Positions 12,001 to 25,200 of a stretch of DNA of 64,000 nt are shown here, piece after piece (within the stretch, counting starts at the first letter, position 1; each line of letters begins with the position of its first letter). The stretch comes from Galaxea fascicularis. Lineage: Eukaryota; Cnidaria; Anthozoa; Scleractinia; Euphylliidae. The notes under the pieces are model-generated. The model saw only the letters and a program-made list of their open reading frames with translations. It was not told the DNA's origin and made no database searches. The stretch is taken from positions 35,528,095 to 35,592,094 of the forward strand of contig OX419338.1 of assembly GCA_948470475.1 (NCBI GenBank), in the 5' to 3' direction. Made by a program: the position numbers and the translations under genes.

Positions 12001-15000
12001 GATGAGAAGAAAGTACGGGTGATTCCGGTGGCCATTGGGAATGAGGCAGATCCTGATCAATTGATGAAAATCAGTCCTTTCAGAGACGACCTCATCCAGG
12101 CGGAGAAAGGCAAAGAGCCCTGGAGATTGGCGCGTGAAATAATCGTAAAGGCGTTAACTGGTAAACCATAACTACTAGCTTTAGGTAGAATTAGTATACA
12201 AGAAACTGCCAAAAATTGATGGAAGGTTCTGTCTAGAATTCTAGAAACTGTAGCCTGAGCCTTGTGACTTCATGGTGATTAGATATTGATCATCCGTATG
12301 GTTTATCAAAGCAAACTAAACATGTCAATTTCAATAAAAGTGTTCCCACTTGCATGCCCATTTCAGAACACTTTCCACGTAAATTGTGCACTGTTTGCGC
12401 CCAGTTGCCAAGTGGCGGGTAGTGTAATACATTACTGGCTAAAGGAAATTGTACCCTGAAGTTTTCTTCATTTGTTATTGCATTTCAGAACCAACAAGGA
12501 TTACCAAGATCGATCTTGGCTTCGCCATTGGCGCCGCATCACCTGATGCATTCAACACTCTGCAGCACATGATGGACATCATTGAAGCCATTGCCAATAA
12601 ATATGGCACTGATAAGATTCACTACGGACTCATTACTTATGATGATGATGCTAGCGTTAAGCTTCCCTTCGGTAGCCAAATCAGCTCTCCAGACGAGCTA
12701 AAATCTGTTATTGACTCCTTGCCAGCGGAGACGGGTGGTCCTGCAATAGATAAAGCTCTAGAAGCAGCAGATGTGCTGTTTAAAGGCAGCGGAGTTCGTT
12801 ATGACGCTGAAAAGGTTCTCGTGTTGATGGTGGATACGAAGTCAAGTGGTGACGACGTGGAGTCCATAGAAACTGCGATGGAGTTGAAGGATAGTGGGGT
12901 TCGCATCATTACAGTTGCAGTCGGGGATGAAGTGGATCGTGGCAATCTTAGAAACATCTCATCACATCCTGATAATGTTGTGAACACGACCACTGAAGAA
13001 AAACCTGAAACTGCTGGACAAAAAATCATTGATAGAACAGGTACCAAATCTTTCATTGACTGTTGACTGACTGTTTCAAGTTAAATTAAATGCTTAAGAC
13101 CCGTGCAACGCTGCCAATGCCTAGGGCAATGACGTAGATCTCCCAAAAAGGTAGAATGTACCACTGACAATAAGTGCATTATTTCTTTCCAGATCCACTG
13201 AAAGGCACAAAGATTGATGTTGGCTTTGCAATCAGTGGCTCGTCCCCTGACGCCTCCACAACTATCAAACTCATGCAGAGTGCCATCAAGTCCATCATAG
13301 ACACCTACGGAGCAACAAACCTGCATTACAGTCTAATGACCTTTGGTGATCGCCCAACTGTTTTAACCCCTTTTCAAGACGAGCAACAACCAGAGGATTT
13401 GAAGAAAATTTTGGAGACTTATGCTCCGAGTTCGCGTAAACCGGACTTCGAAAACATGTTTTCAGAGGCAAAGAAACTGTTTGAAGAAGCTGGTGCAAGA
13501 CCAGATGCAAGGAAATTCTTGGTGGTTCTCGTGGATAACATGTCTGCAAACGATAAGGTCGTTTTGATTGATGCCGCTAAACCATTGATTGAATCAGGAT
13601 GTTGGGTTGTACCTGTTGCAGTGGGGAAAAACGCAAATGTTGAGGAGCTTCATCTCATTACTCCACTAAAGAAAACAACAGTGGAAGTGCCAAAGACAGA
13701 GGACCCAGATAAATTAGCTGAAAAGATCACCGATAGAATGAAGGAACGTAAGTGTCCCTTAGTTGTTTGTTGTTCATGCCAGTAGGCTAGAGGAGAAACG
13801 AAATTCGAAGGACATAACTGTGTTAAAACTTCGTCAGCACAGTTTCTTCCTGGTTCGATAAAGCTGTTGTTGTGTGTTATCTCACCTATAAATATACTAT
13901 TTTTTAGTTGTCAATGAACCAACGGTTCCTGAAGTTGACTTGGGTTTCATCATCTCAGTTGGCTCAAGGGAAGCAGTCTCCAACACTCAGCATCTGAAGA
14001 ACGTGATAAAGTCATTCATCGACAAGTATGCTATGCACAGATTGCAGTATGGCATCATTTCGTATGGTAGCACATCTAAGATTGAACTCACCCTGGCAGA
14101 CAGCTTAAAACCGGATGTCATGCAACGTGTTGAAGCCATTGTTATGCCTGATGGAACACCCGACCTCGCCAAAGCTCTTGAGCTGGGGGAAGGGCTGGTG
14201 ATCCCAGGTCGAGCAAATGCCCAAAAGGTGTTGGTCATAATTACAGATGTCAAGTCAGGCAGCAGTGCAACTAAAGTCAAACTTGCAGCGGAATCCCTCA
14301 ATGACAAAGATATTCGTGTGTTCGCTGTTGCTCTTGGGAGTGGAGGGGACTCTGATGAACTGGCCGTGGCAACTGGATCTCACAAAAACATCATAAACAC
14401 TTCACGCGCTGATGAACCAGGAAAGATCAGGGAAGACATAATGGACAAAATCAGACAAGGTAAACTGAGTAAGATAACGCGATTTACAGGGCAAAGCGTT
14501 TTATATCTTACCCTTCGAGTCTCATTCTCATTTTTCTTGTCAAATGAACTAATTTTGGAGGTTTACTATAATGCGACTGTAACATTCTATACAGTAGTAA
14601 GATCGTTGACCAAGTGCAACTAAGTAGTTGGTTCTTATTACGTCTCATGACGCGAGGCGCTTAATCGCGGAGTATTGTGGACATACTCCCAGAATATAAT
14701 TAACATGATTTTTACATCTAGTATTTTAAACACCTTGAAATTCTCCGCGAAGGTCGTCAATTTTTTTTTATTCAGGAGGCCTCTTTCCTTTCTTTTAACA
14801 GTTTGCCACTGTTACTATAAGATGGTAGCCATAATCCAAGAATGTAATTACGCCAGTAAATCGAAGGATTCCTACTCTTATCTTCTCTTGTAGCAAAACC
14901 TATTCAAGATGTCGATGTTGTATTTGCTATCAGTGCCACTTCAACCGATGCCCAGCAGACTTTCAGCGTCATGAAAGACGTAATAAAATCCATCTTTGAA

Positions 15001-18000
15001 AAGTATGGAGTTGACAGCATCCGACCTGCAATAATTGTGTTCGGAGATGTGGCGTCTGCAAGGCTCAACTTTCAACAGGAGGGCATGGATCTGAATGACT
15101 TGAAGCAACGCATTGAAAACCTGCCTCGAAACACAGGGACACCTGACCTAAATCAAGCACTGTCACTGGCAAAGACCCTGTTTGCAGGGGCGCGAGCGCA
15201 TGTCAAGAAAGTAATTGTTGTTATTTCTGATGATCGATCCGACAGCAAATCATGGGAAATAACAACCAAAGCTCGAGAACTTGAAGAAGAAGAGATCGAA
15301 GTGGTCTCCGTAGGAGTAGCAGGTGAAGTTGATCCACAGCAGCTGAAGGCTGCGACTCTACACAAGAACAACGTGATTGTCGCAACCAAAGACGATGACG
15401 TGGCCGACTTGGCAGATAAGATAGTGAACGTAATGCTGAAGAGTAAGTCTTTAACGTAATTTGATTGTAGTAAGGGTGGACTAAGAAAACGTTTCTTGCT
15501 ACTTTGCTGGGAAGGAAGAAAAATCAGGATTTTATTTTGAATTAAGTTTAAACCACTGTTGTTTCAAGGATGCAAGTGTTGCTTCTTAAGCACGCGTTTC
15601 CAGTCTAGTCACGTGGACCGCACAGGGGGAGGGAGCGGCCCACTTTTTGCGGAAAAAATATTAAATTTAGTCAAATACATTTCCAAAACTGCAAAGAACT
15701 TTCACGGGATAACAGTGGTGGGCTAAAGCTTGCGGACCTCTCGGGAAAACATCAGTCTGACGGAATAAGTCTCATGAATTAAACTGAGTTAGATACGTTT
15801 TAACCATTTTTAGAGTCAGCCCTCCTCCCTCAGTTGAAGAGGCGAGCTCCGCGGGCCCTGAGTCAACGACCTTAGTAATTACAGTGTTTCGTAGTCTAAC
15901 GAGGCTGTAACTTTACCCTATTTCTGTTACACAGAGAGAATCAATCTTCCCAAAATTGACTTGATGTTTGTTGTAAGTGCCCAAGCGTCCAACAGCTTGT
16001 CATACATGAAAGACGTGATAACCGACATCATGCAGAATTACAGCACAAATCTTATCCACTATGCAGTTGTTCTTTATGGAGACGAGCCCTTAGTAGTTCT
16101 GAAATTCTCTGACGGAGTTACAGACCCGGATCAGCTTACAGAAATAGTGAGATCAGCACCAGAGGTCCCAGGGAATTCAGCTTTGGATAAAGCTTTACAG
16201 AAAGCCAAACAACTGTTTGTTGAGGACGACGGTGTAAGGCCAGATGCGAGGAAAGTATTGGTTGTAATAACAGACGATAAGTCATCAGGGGACGAGGAGG
16301 TTGCTAAGGGCATTGCTAATGACTTAACTGACAAGCTTGTGACGTTAATAACCGTGGCAGTTGGAGAAGATGCAAGTCCAAAGGAGTTGGAGAGTCTTAC
16401 ACCCACAGACGGGGCCTCTTTGAACACTACTACTAATGAGGATCCAGGAGAAACTGGGAAACAGATCATACAAACAATCTTGAAGGGTTTGTTACCTTTG
16501 TGTTTCAAAGCAGTTGACCATCTTACCCCGTTTTCATGAAATAAACTTCGAAATAAACACTGCTTGAAAATTATAGCGTAGTCACTGAAACACTGCATTG
16601 GCTTTGTTTCCTCCCTAAATTTGTTTATTTATTTATTATTAAATGCCATTTGATTTTCCGTTGGAACATTCCTGTTTTGTGCTGTTTTTGTCAGTAAGTA
16701 CTCTTTGAACGAGAGGTAACATGCAAATTGTCATTTGTAACAAATCGGAAAAGTAGAGGAACTTAAGGCAGAGAAAAGTGCCTCACCCTTGTGGCCTGAG
16801 TTGTCTCTTGGGTTAATTGATGAAAGGTGAAAAGTAATGTTGGTTCTGTTTCTGTTAGTATCAGATCCGCTTGACCGACAGGACATCGACATAGTCTTTG
16901 CAGTGAGCGCCTCCTCATCTGAAGCAGAAGACACTATGCAATTAATGAAAGCTGCTTTGCAGTCCATTGTGTCAACACACGGCACTAAGAACATACATTA
17001 CTCAGTAATCTCTTACGGGGCACAAATACGAAGAATTGTCAGCTTCCAAGACACCTTCCCAGACGACCAGGCATTGATCCAGAAGTTAGACGACATGTCT
17101 GCTGTTCCTGGTACACCTAACTTGGTTCTGTCACTGGCTGAAGCAAAAAGTGCCTTTGAAGGACCCGGTGCTCGTCCAAATGCTAAGAAGTTTCTGGTCA
17201 TCATCGCAGATAACGAGTCTGGTAGCACCAAGGATGATATACTAAAGTCTGCCTTGGTCCTGGAGGTCTCAGGAGTGAAGGTCATTCCGGTTGTCATTGG
17301 TAACAACGTAAAGCGCGAAGAACTTGAGAAGGTCACCCCTTATAAGGAAAACATCATCGCAGTGTCAACAAAAGTCATTCCAGAAAATCTTGGAAAGAAA
17401 ATAATTGACAAAGTTAGAGAAAGTAAGTATTAGTAGATTAGGAAGTGCTTTTGGAATTTACACAAGACGTGTACCTAGCTGTGTACAAATTCACTTCTTG
17501 CGTCGTTTGACCAGAAGACCTAAGGCCCCCATGGCGAAACAAACAGTAGTTTTAGGATCTTCTTGTTGTTACATTTGTAGCGTATGGCTACGGCTGTAGA
17601 AACGGAGATGATGTAGTGATCACCTATTCTTGGTTGTAGGGAGTGTTCTTGACGAGTCACTAGGGAACTGAACTTAAGCACCGGCGTATTTTAGCGGCGT
17701 ATTTTTTTCTCTTTTAATTTGCCTCGACGCTATCACACTTGTATTACTAAGTGTCTTTACTCTTACGGAGATGATTTGTTTGAAAATTTGTGCAAAACCT
17801 TTGCTCATAAATGCGAAAACTTCCGGTTGTCGTCCGTCGCTCAAAAGAGTTCCCCGTTCTTATCTGGCTGGCAACTGTGTAAGTTCCCTCCAAGCATAAC
17901 TATCAAATTTGCATAGTATGTCAAATCTGACATCGATCTTGTTTTGCATTTATTATTTTCCTACAGACACGATCCTCTCAGAAGTCCCCGAAGTAGATCT

Positions 18001-21000
18001 TGCTTTTGCAATCAGCGCGGCATCAGTGGAGGCAGTCGAGAACTTTGAAAAGGCCAAGGAAGTGATAAAATCAATTATCGATACTTACGCTATGAATAAG
18101 CTTCGCTATGGAGTCATTGTGTTTGGATCCAGCGCCGCTATTCGGGTTTCGTTTGGTGACGAGTTTGCTAACGACGAGGAGCTCAAGACCTTTATCACTA
18201 TACTATCTGGCGTTAACGAACCTCCTGCCTTGGACGAAGCTCTTAAGAAGGGTAAAGAACTGTTTGAAAGCGCAAAAGAACGTCGGAATGCTCGTAAAAT
18301 TCTAGTTGTCATCGCGGATAAGAAGTCCATCAGTGAGCTTGAGAAGTTGAAGGACAGTGCAAAGGTTTTGGAAGAGGGCGGGATCATAGTTATTCCCGTT
18401 GGAATTGGAGATGAGACTGACCTGACAGAACTTGAGGCAACAACCTCTGATAAAACCAACCTAGTGAATGTCAGCAGTGAGGTAGTTCCAGTGGACTTGA
18501 AAAACAAAATTATGAATAAAGTGTTCAAAGGTAAATGCAGCATAAAAGAAAGTAACGGTCACAATTTTGTGGCTTGTTCGGTCACACTTGATGAGTTTTC
18601 ACTTAACGGCTTTGTTTCCGATACTGCGTTCATAACTGAGGTGATGTTTCACATCTTCATTTTTCAACCTAACCTCCATATGATTTTGATACATTCATAT
18701 TCAACAATTCCGTTGTGTTTGCTAACCCAAATGAACGGAACGGCTTGAACTTACTGAATGGCTCTTGATATCTGATGAGTTAACAAGCCAAAAGATTTTT
18801 TCAGTTGTAGACCAACGCTGTCAAAATCCTGTTTACCCGGTCCAAAATTTAAGGCCGTAAAGAGACTTTTTAGCGTTTGTTTTACGCGTTTTTATTTTGC
18901 AGACAGGAAAGGAGAAGCGGTGGACTTTGTCATTGCTGTTTCCATTGGACCGCAAAACATACCTACCTTCAAGAAGATAAGTCTAGAGCTCCTGGACAAG
19001 TATCCTGTTAGCGAAACAGGCTACGGCTTTCTTACTTACAATGCTGGAGTAAAAACGATTAAAAACTTCCAGACCAAGTTTTCTTCGGATAGTCAAGTGA
19101 AACAAATTATCGAGAATATCCTTCCAAGGGTAGGCATCAGTTCGAGGTTGGATCTCGCTTTAGCAGAAACAAAGAAGCTGTTTGCAAATGGATCTGGCAG
19201 CCGTCCGCACGCCAAAAAGGTTGTTGTTGTTTACACTGACAGAGAGCCGACTGGAGATACAGGAGGAACAGCCGCAGCTAAACTCTCCAAGGACATGGAA
19301 GAGGAAGGCATTCAAATAGTTGTTGTTGTTTTAGATATGAGCTCTGTTCCTAAGACTTACGAAGTTATCACTCCCAACAAAGAAAGTGTCATCCCTACAG
19401 ACGGTGATGGGAGTCCTAAGGAGGTGGTCACAAAGATTGACAGCTTGTTAAAAGAAGGTAAGTTTGCTGGCGTGCGCAGTAGGGCTAAAATCGCTCAAAT
19501 ATTTTCCAGGAAATTCGGCAAAAAGTATTAAATATTCGTTAAAACTCAACACCCTGTTAGTATTGGAGTGAAGATGATAATTTAACCTCAAAAGGAACAG
19601 ACATTGCAGTCCCAGAGGTCCATTGCTACATTTTTTGATCTTCTCTTCTCTCAGCTTATGAAGACGTGAAAGAAGCTTTTTATTCCCACACTGATCCCCA
19701 TAATCATCAGTGATGGATCATTAACTTAACTGTAAATGAGGCGAGTGGAATGAACTTAGGGTCTCGTCAAAGTACACGAGTCGTTAAAATGGAGCTTTTT
19801 GATGGAGTAAACGTCTTGTACTAGTAGTTGTGTACGAGGTTGATTTTTATCCTCCATGATACTCCCGGAGGAAGAAAAGAAGGGAAAGAGGCGAACAGGA
19901 AAAGTCGTTTTGCTAAGCTGGTGTTTTCTTTATGTAACGTTTTTGCATTTCAGGTCTCAAGCCCATCCCAGAAATAGAAATCGGTTTTGCATTTAGCGCA
20001 ACAGGCTCAGATTCCGGCGCTACCTCCATGCTAATGAGAGACACCATAGCTGAGATCATGAAGAAATACGGTGCTGTTAAACTGCACTACTTGGCCCTCG
20101 TGTTTGGTAATCAAGCGAGGACAGTCATCACTTTCAGGAATCAAAATGTAGATGAACAGACCCTCATTTCTTACATCAAGCAAACTCCCCAACCTAGTGG
20201 AAACCCTAGAATTGATGTGGCGTTGCAAGAGGCGAAGAGAGTCTTTGATGAAGTGCCTAAAAGGTGATCGCTTTTCTTCCAGAAACGCAGCTAAGCATGA
20301 TAACTGACTATTCTACGAGCTTTCGTTCGATATTAGTGGACTGTAATTATCTCATATTTATCAAGCAAACAAGAAATAACAAGCAACAAATATCGCTAAC
20401 TTGTTCTGATTTTATTTGGAAAGAAGGACCAGAAAACGTTTCAATGGCCGCCTTTTGTCGTGCATGTTTCAATGACTTATATTCCATGCCGGCATTATTA
20501 CGATTTTATCCCCTAAAGTTTTACTTCTGGAAAACAAACAAAAGGGATAATACAAATTAAAAATCGTCAAGCGAACTTGTGAGTTCCTATTATTTTCTTT
20601 TACATAAGGTACTAATGAGGTCACTAATTCCAACGTTTCCAACTTTTTGGGCAGTCAGATATGGTCCTAGAAACAAACAAACAAAAACCCCTTATCTGTT
20701 ATCTTGCAGACCTGGAGTCCAAAGGGTACTAGTGGTTTTGGTAGATAACGAGTCTGTCGGAGATGTCGATGATATGAAGAAAGTGGAAGCTGCCAAGGCA
20801 TTGTATGCAATCGATGTAAGTATAATACCGGTGGCGATTGGCAGCGAAGCGGATCCTCCGGAACTGGAAAAAATAACGGTTAATAAAAGCCACCTGATCG
20901 AAGAATCCAAAGAAATTTCACCAGACGAACTTGCAAGGAAGATTATGGAAAAAAGCTTCGGCGGTAAGTTGTCGTTTTTTTCGTCCTTTTCTTTTGAGAA

Positions 21001-22185
21001 TTTGACTGACTTTTTTCGGTATCTCTACCTGTGTTGATTTTGGTGTTCATCAACCGTAGCTACATCCGTACACCGGTTTCCTATTAAAGGGTATCTGCCT
21101 TGCGAATTGTGATGCCTCTCGCATCGGCGGTAGACCAGAATAGGGAATACTTAACAGATTTCAGACAGTTTATAGCCTGGTAACTCGTTTCTCAGGAAAC
21201 TACCAAGTAGGGAATACTTAACAGATTTCAGACAGTTTATGGCCTGGTAACTGGTTTCTCAGGAAACTACCAACTCTGATTTTTTGCAGTTATAAAGAAG
21301 CAGCGTATCCCAGAAACTGACATCGTGTTTGCAATCACTGCAACGTCACAGAAATGGCTAGATAACTTAAAGCAGATGAAGGAGACGATTAACTCTGTCC
21401 TTAATACTTACTCAATGGATGTGATACGAGTTGGTGTGATCGTGTTTGGAACCGAAGCGGAAACTATCCCCATTCAACACAATTTTAACAAAAATCTTCA
21501 AACTGCAGTTAGCGGACTCTACCCCAAGATCGGAATCCCAGATCTTGTCAACGCCCTCAAAGAATCCAGAAGACTTTTTAAAGACAGTGGAAGGCCAAAT
21601 GCTCGAAAGGTGTTGGTGGTGATATCTGATAGAGCCTCCGACAGCAGCTATGAAGACATCAAGGCTGAGGCAGATCGTCTTAAGGAGGAGGACATTGTGG
21701 TGATTAGTGTTGTTATCGGCAAAGAGGCTGATGCTAAAGAAATGATTGATTTTACTCCGCATAACGTGACTGAGGCCACTGCCGAGGAAGATCCCAAAGA
21801 ACTTGGCATGAAGATTATGCTGCTTGTGCTGACAGGTGACTGAACTTAGGGAAAATAATAGTTAAATAAGTATGCCTGGCATACGTTGTGGCTCTTTATC
21901 GTGGTAGTTACAATAATAGTATAGTGTATTATCGTTTGTCTCACGATGTAGTCTCTAGAGATGTAGGTCGCCACGTTTCAACTTCTTACTTGTAATCTTC
22001 ATCGGGCGATGAGGTCGACTGGTTACACTCCACCATTTGTATCACAGTGGTCGCCATTTTTAGGGGTCTTTCTTAGGCGTTCAGGTTACCTAGAGGCAAA
22101 CTATGTACCACTGAACATGAAGGGCTTTATGAGGATTGTGGTCAAAATAAGTATGGTGATGATGATGTTGATGGTGGTGATGATA

Positions 22186-22219
<34 letters not shown>

Positions 22220-25200
22220 CGATATTGAAGATGTAAGTTACCACGATATTAGTTAAACGGCTGAAGACACGTCGTTCAAAATGTCATTGTTATGTGTGAT
22301 TGGTCCAATTTGGTTGTTCCACTTAATGATATTAAGTTGTTTTTGTTAATTATCTTCATGCAGATCCGGAAGGAGCCGAAGTAGACTTGGGCTTTGCCAT
22401 CAGTGTTGCCTCTGGTGTGAACCAAGAAAACCTTCAACTTATAAAAGAAACGGTTCACGAGATGATTGACAGGCACGGCGTGGGTCGGGTGCGTTACGGC
22501 TTCATAGTGTTTGGGTCATCAGCTGTTATTAGAATCCCGTTCAGTGACCAAGTTGGAGACTCTGCTGAATTGAAAAAAGCCGTCGATGACCGCTTAATAT
22601 CGACGACAACTTCACCAAACTTAGACGCGGTTTTAGAGAAAGCTGAGATGTTATTCAATGGCTCAAAACGTAGTCAGGCTAAGAAGATCCTTATTTTGGT
22701 TGTGGACAGAAAATCAGCAAATGATCCCAGCAGCGTAAAGGTACGTTATTCACACTATTTTTTCTCTCATGGAGATGGTCCTGTGATTAAAAGTACTTAA
22801 AACCATCCCTGAACTTACTCTTCCTTTTTTCTTAGACAAAAGCAAGAAAACTTGTTTATCAAGGCGTGACAGTGATTCCGGTTGTAATAGGAAAAAACGT
22901 GAGAAAAGAAGATGTGAAACCAATTACCGACGACGAAGATCGCATTGTATCTGTGAAACCAACTGATGATCCCAAAAATGTTACTGGCATTATTGATGAA
23001 CAGATCAACAACGCGATCAAAGGTACTTTAAAATGATGTGAAAATCAAAGATGATTTATATAAATATGAATAGCTTCAGCAAAAGATCGTACAGTGTTAG
23101 AGGCGAGTAAACCAATTTTTTGCTGATGTCGAAGGTTGAGATAGTATTTTATCTGCTACACTTTCACAAGACATAAATTTTGCGATAACAGAGAGCTTAT
23201 TTTTCTTGGATGTCAGGTTTGTGAGTAGCATCTGTTTAGATTGTGGTAAAGCGCGTGAAAACAGTATCATTATCAGCGAAACAGCTGTCCACTTATATTT
23301 GTTGACAGTTATTTGTAGGTGACGGTCGTCTAAACACATTCAAGAGCCATCGCTGTCAGTTAGCTTTACCAAAGTTGTCCTAACTATACCAGGGCTAAAT
23401 ATTTTCAGCTCTTGCTAACTTACAGCACTTTTTGAGGTGACAAAGTTCAAATTAAGCGAGAATTACAATTTTATCTTTACATTTCATTTTTTAGAGCCTG
23501 CGCGACTAAGAGAGATCAACCTTGGTTTTGCAATCAGTGCCAACTCTTTGGACTCAGACAGAACGTTTAAACAGATGCAAGACATAATCAAGTCAACTAT
23601 GGAGAGCTACCCACCAGGGACCATTTACTATAGTGTCCTATCGTTTGGAGATCCTCCGATTGTTCACATCAACTTTGAGGACAAGATGTCGGAGGAAGAT
23701 CGTAGGAGAGCCATTGACTCAATTCCAAAACCAAGTGGCAAGGCGTCTCTTGATAAAGCACTGGACAAAGCAAGAAGCCTTTTTAAGGCGGCAGCCAAGA
23801 AGAGACCAGACGCTAAGAACACACTCGTGGTTTTCGTTGACAAAAAGTCTGATAGTAATCTAGACGATGTCAAGGCTTCTGCGTGGTTGTTAGAGGATGA
23901 TGGTGTTAAAGTGATTGTCGCTGGCATTGGTGATGACGTAGATAAACCGGAAGTAGATATTGTTTCTCCAACTTCGATTCTCTCAAACACAACAGATGGT
24001 CCAGACTACGTGGCGAAAGAGATCGTCAAACGTGTTGATAAAGGTAACGAATTGTGTTGGTCTAATAAAGGATTGTGAAACAGCTCGAGGTTATTTAGCA
24101 TTATGAATTGGAAGATAAAACGATTATTATTATTCAGTTTGCAGACAATAATTATAACAGTTTTGTGTATGTTATCTCACGGTGAATATCAGGACGCTTC
24201 GGGGAAATAAGACGAATTAAGAGTAATGGACTGTTCATTTTTTTTCTCTTGTTAATATATTGACAAAACAAAGGTGACGAACATTGCACGCCGAGGCCGA
24301 GACTGATTAAACAGATTAACGAGTGAGGAACATAGTTCACATCCCCAAAAAATCAGTTTTCAATCCCAGGTGTCTAAGATGACAACTAACAAATTTTTTC
24401 TTTATTTCAATCACCATCACAAAAAGAATGATTGTTTGTGCCACTGTCGGAGAGGTCAATAAAGTTCATGCTAAAAATGTTTGTGCAGGTATTTTCCGTT
24501 TTTGGGTCTTAAAAGAGCCGAGCAATCAATGATTCTGAATACAACTCTTTTTATATTCAGCGTTCCAAAGGAATGTGATTACTCAAGAAACTTAATTTTT
24601 TTTTATTGAAGATACTCGAGATGTCCCTGAAATGGATATTGCTTTCGCTTTGAGTGCTGCTGCCGTAGAAGCGGACGACATCTTTGAAAACATGAAGGCC
24701 GCATTGGACACAATCATCAAGTATTATGGCATAGGGAAGATGCGTTATGCAGTGATGACATTTGGCAGCACCTCCTCGGTTATTGTTAACTTCGGTGATG
24801 GTAGCAAAAAGGATGATCTACGGACAACTGTGCAACAACTCAGTCGTCCAGCTGGTGACCCAAACATCACGGATGTGTTACAAGAAGCAGAGAGCTTGTT
24901 CGAGAACGCTCCTCCCAGACCTGTGGACGGGAAAGTGTTGGTGATTTTTATTGACAAGAAATCTGTTAACAGCCTTGATGACATTGAGGAGGCTACCAAA
25001 CCACTGTTTGAGAAGAATATTACAATTATCCCAGCAGTAGTTGGCTCTGCTGTAGACATGGTTGAAATTGAAGTCCTTCCTGAAAACAGAAACGAAATAG
25101 CTATCTGTCCGGTCCCCAAGCCTGAGACTTGGCCAGGCATATTAATTGACAAGGCCACTAAAGGTGAGTTTTGGGCAATCGAATTATGATATATTAAGTG

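Noticed and set aside
22009..22236. ORF with a poly-Met end
   Set aside because: It is the translation of a GAT microsatellite in an intron.
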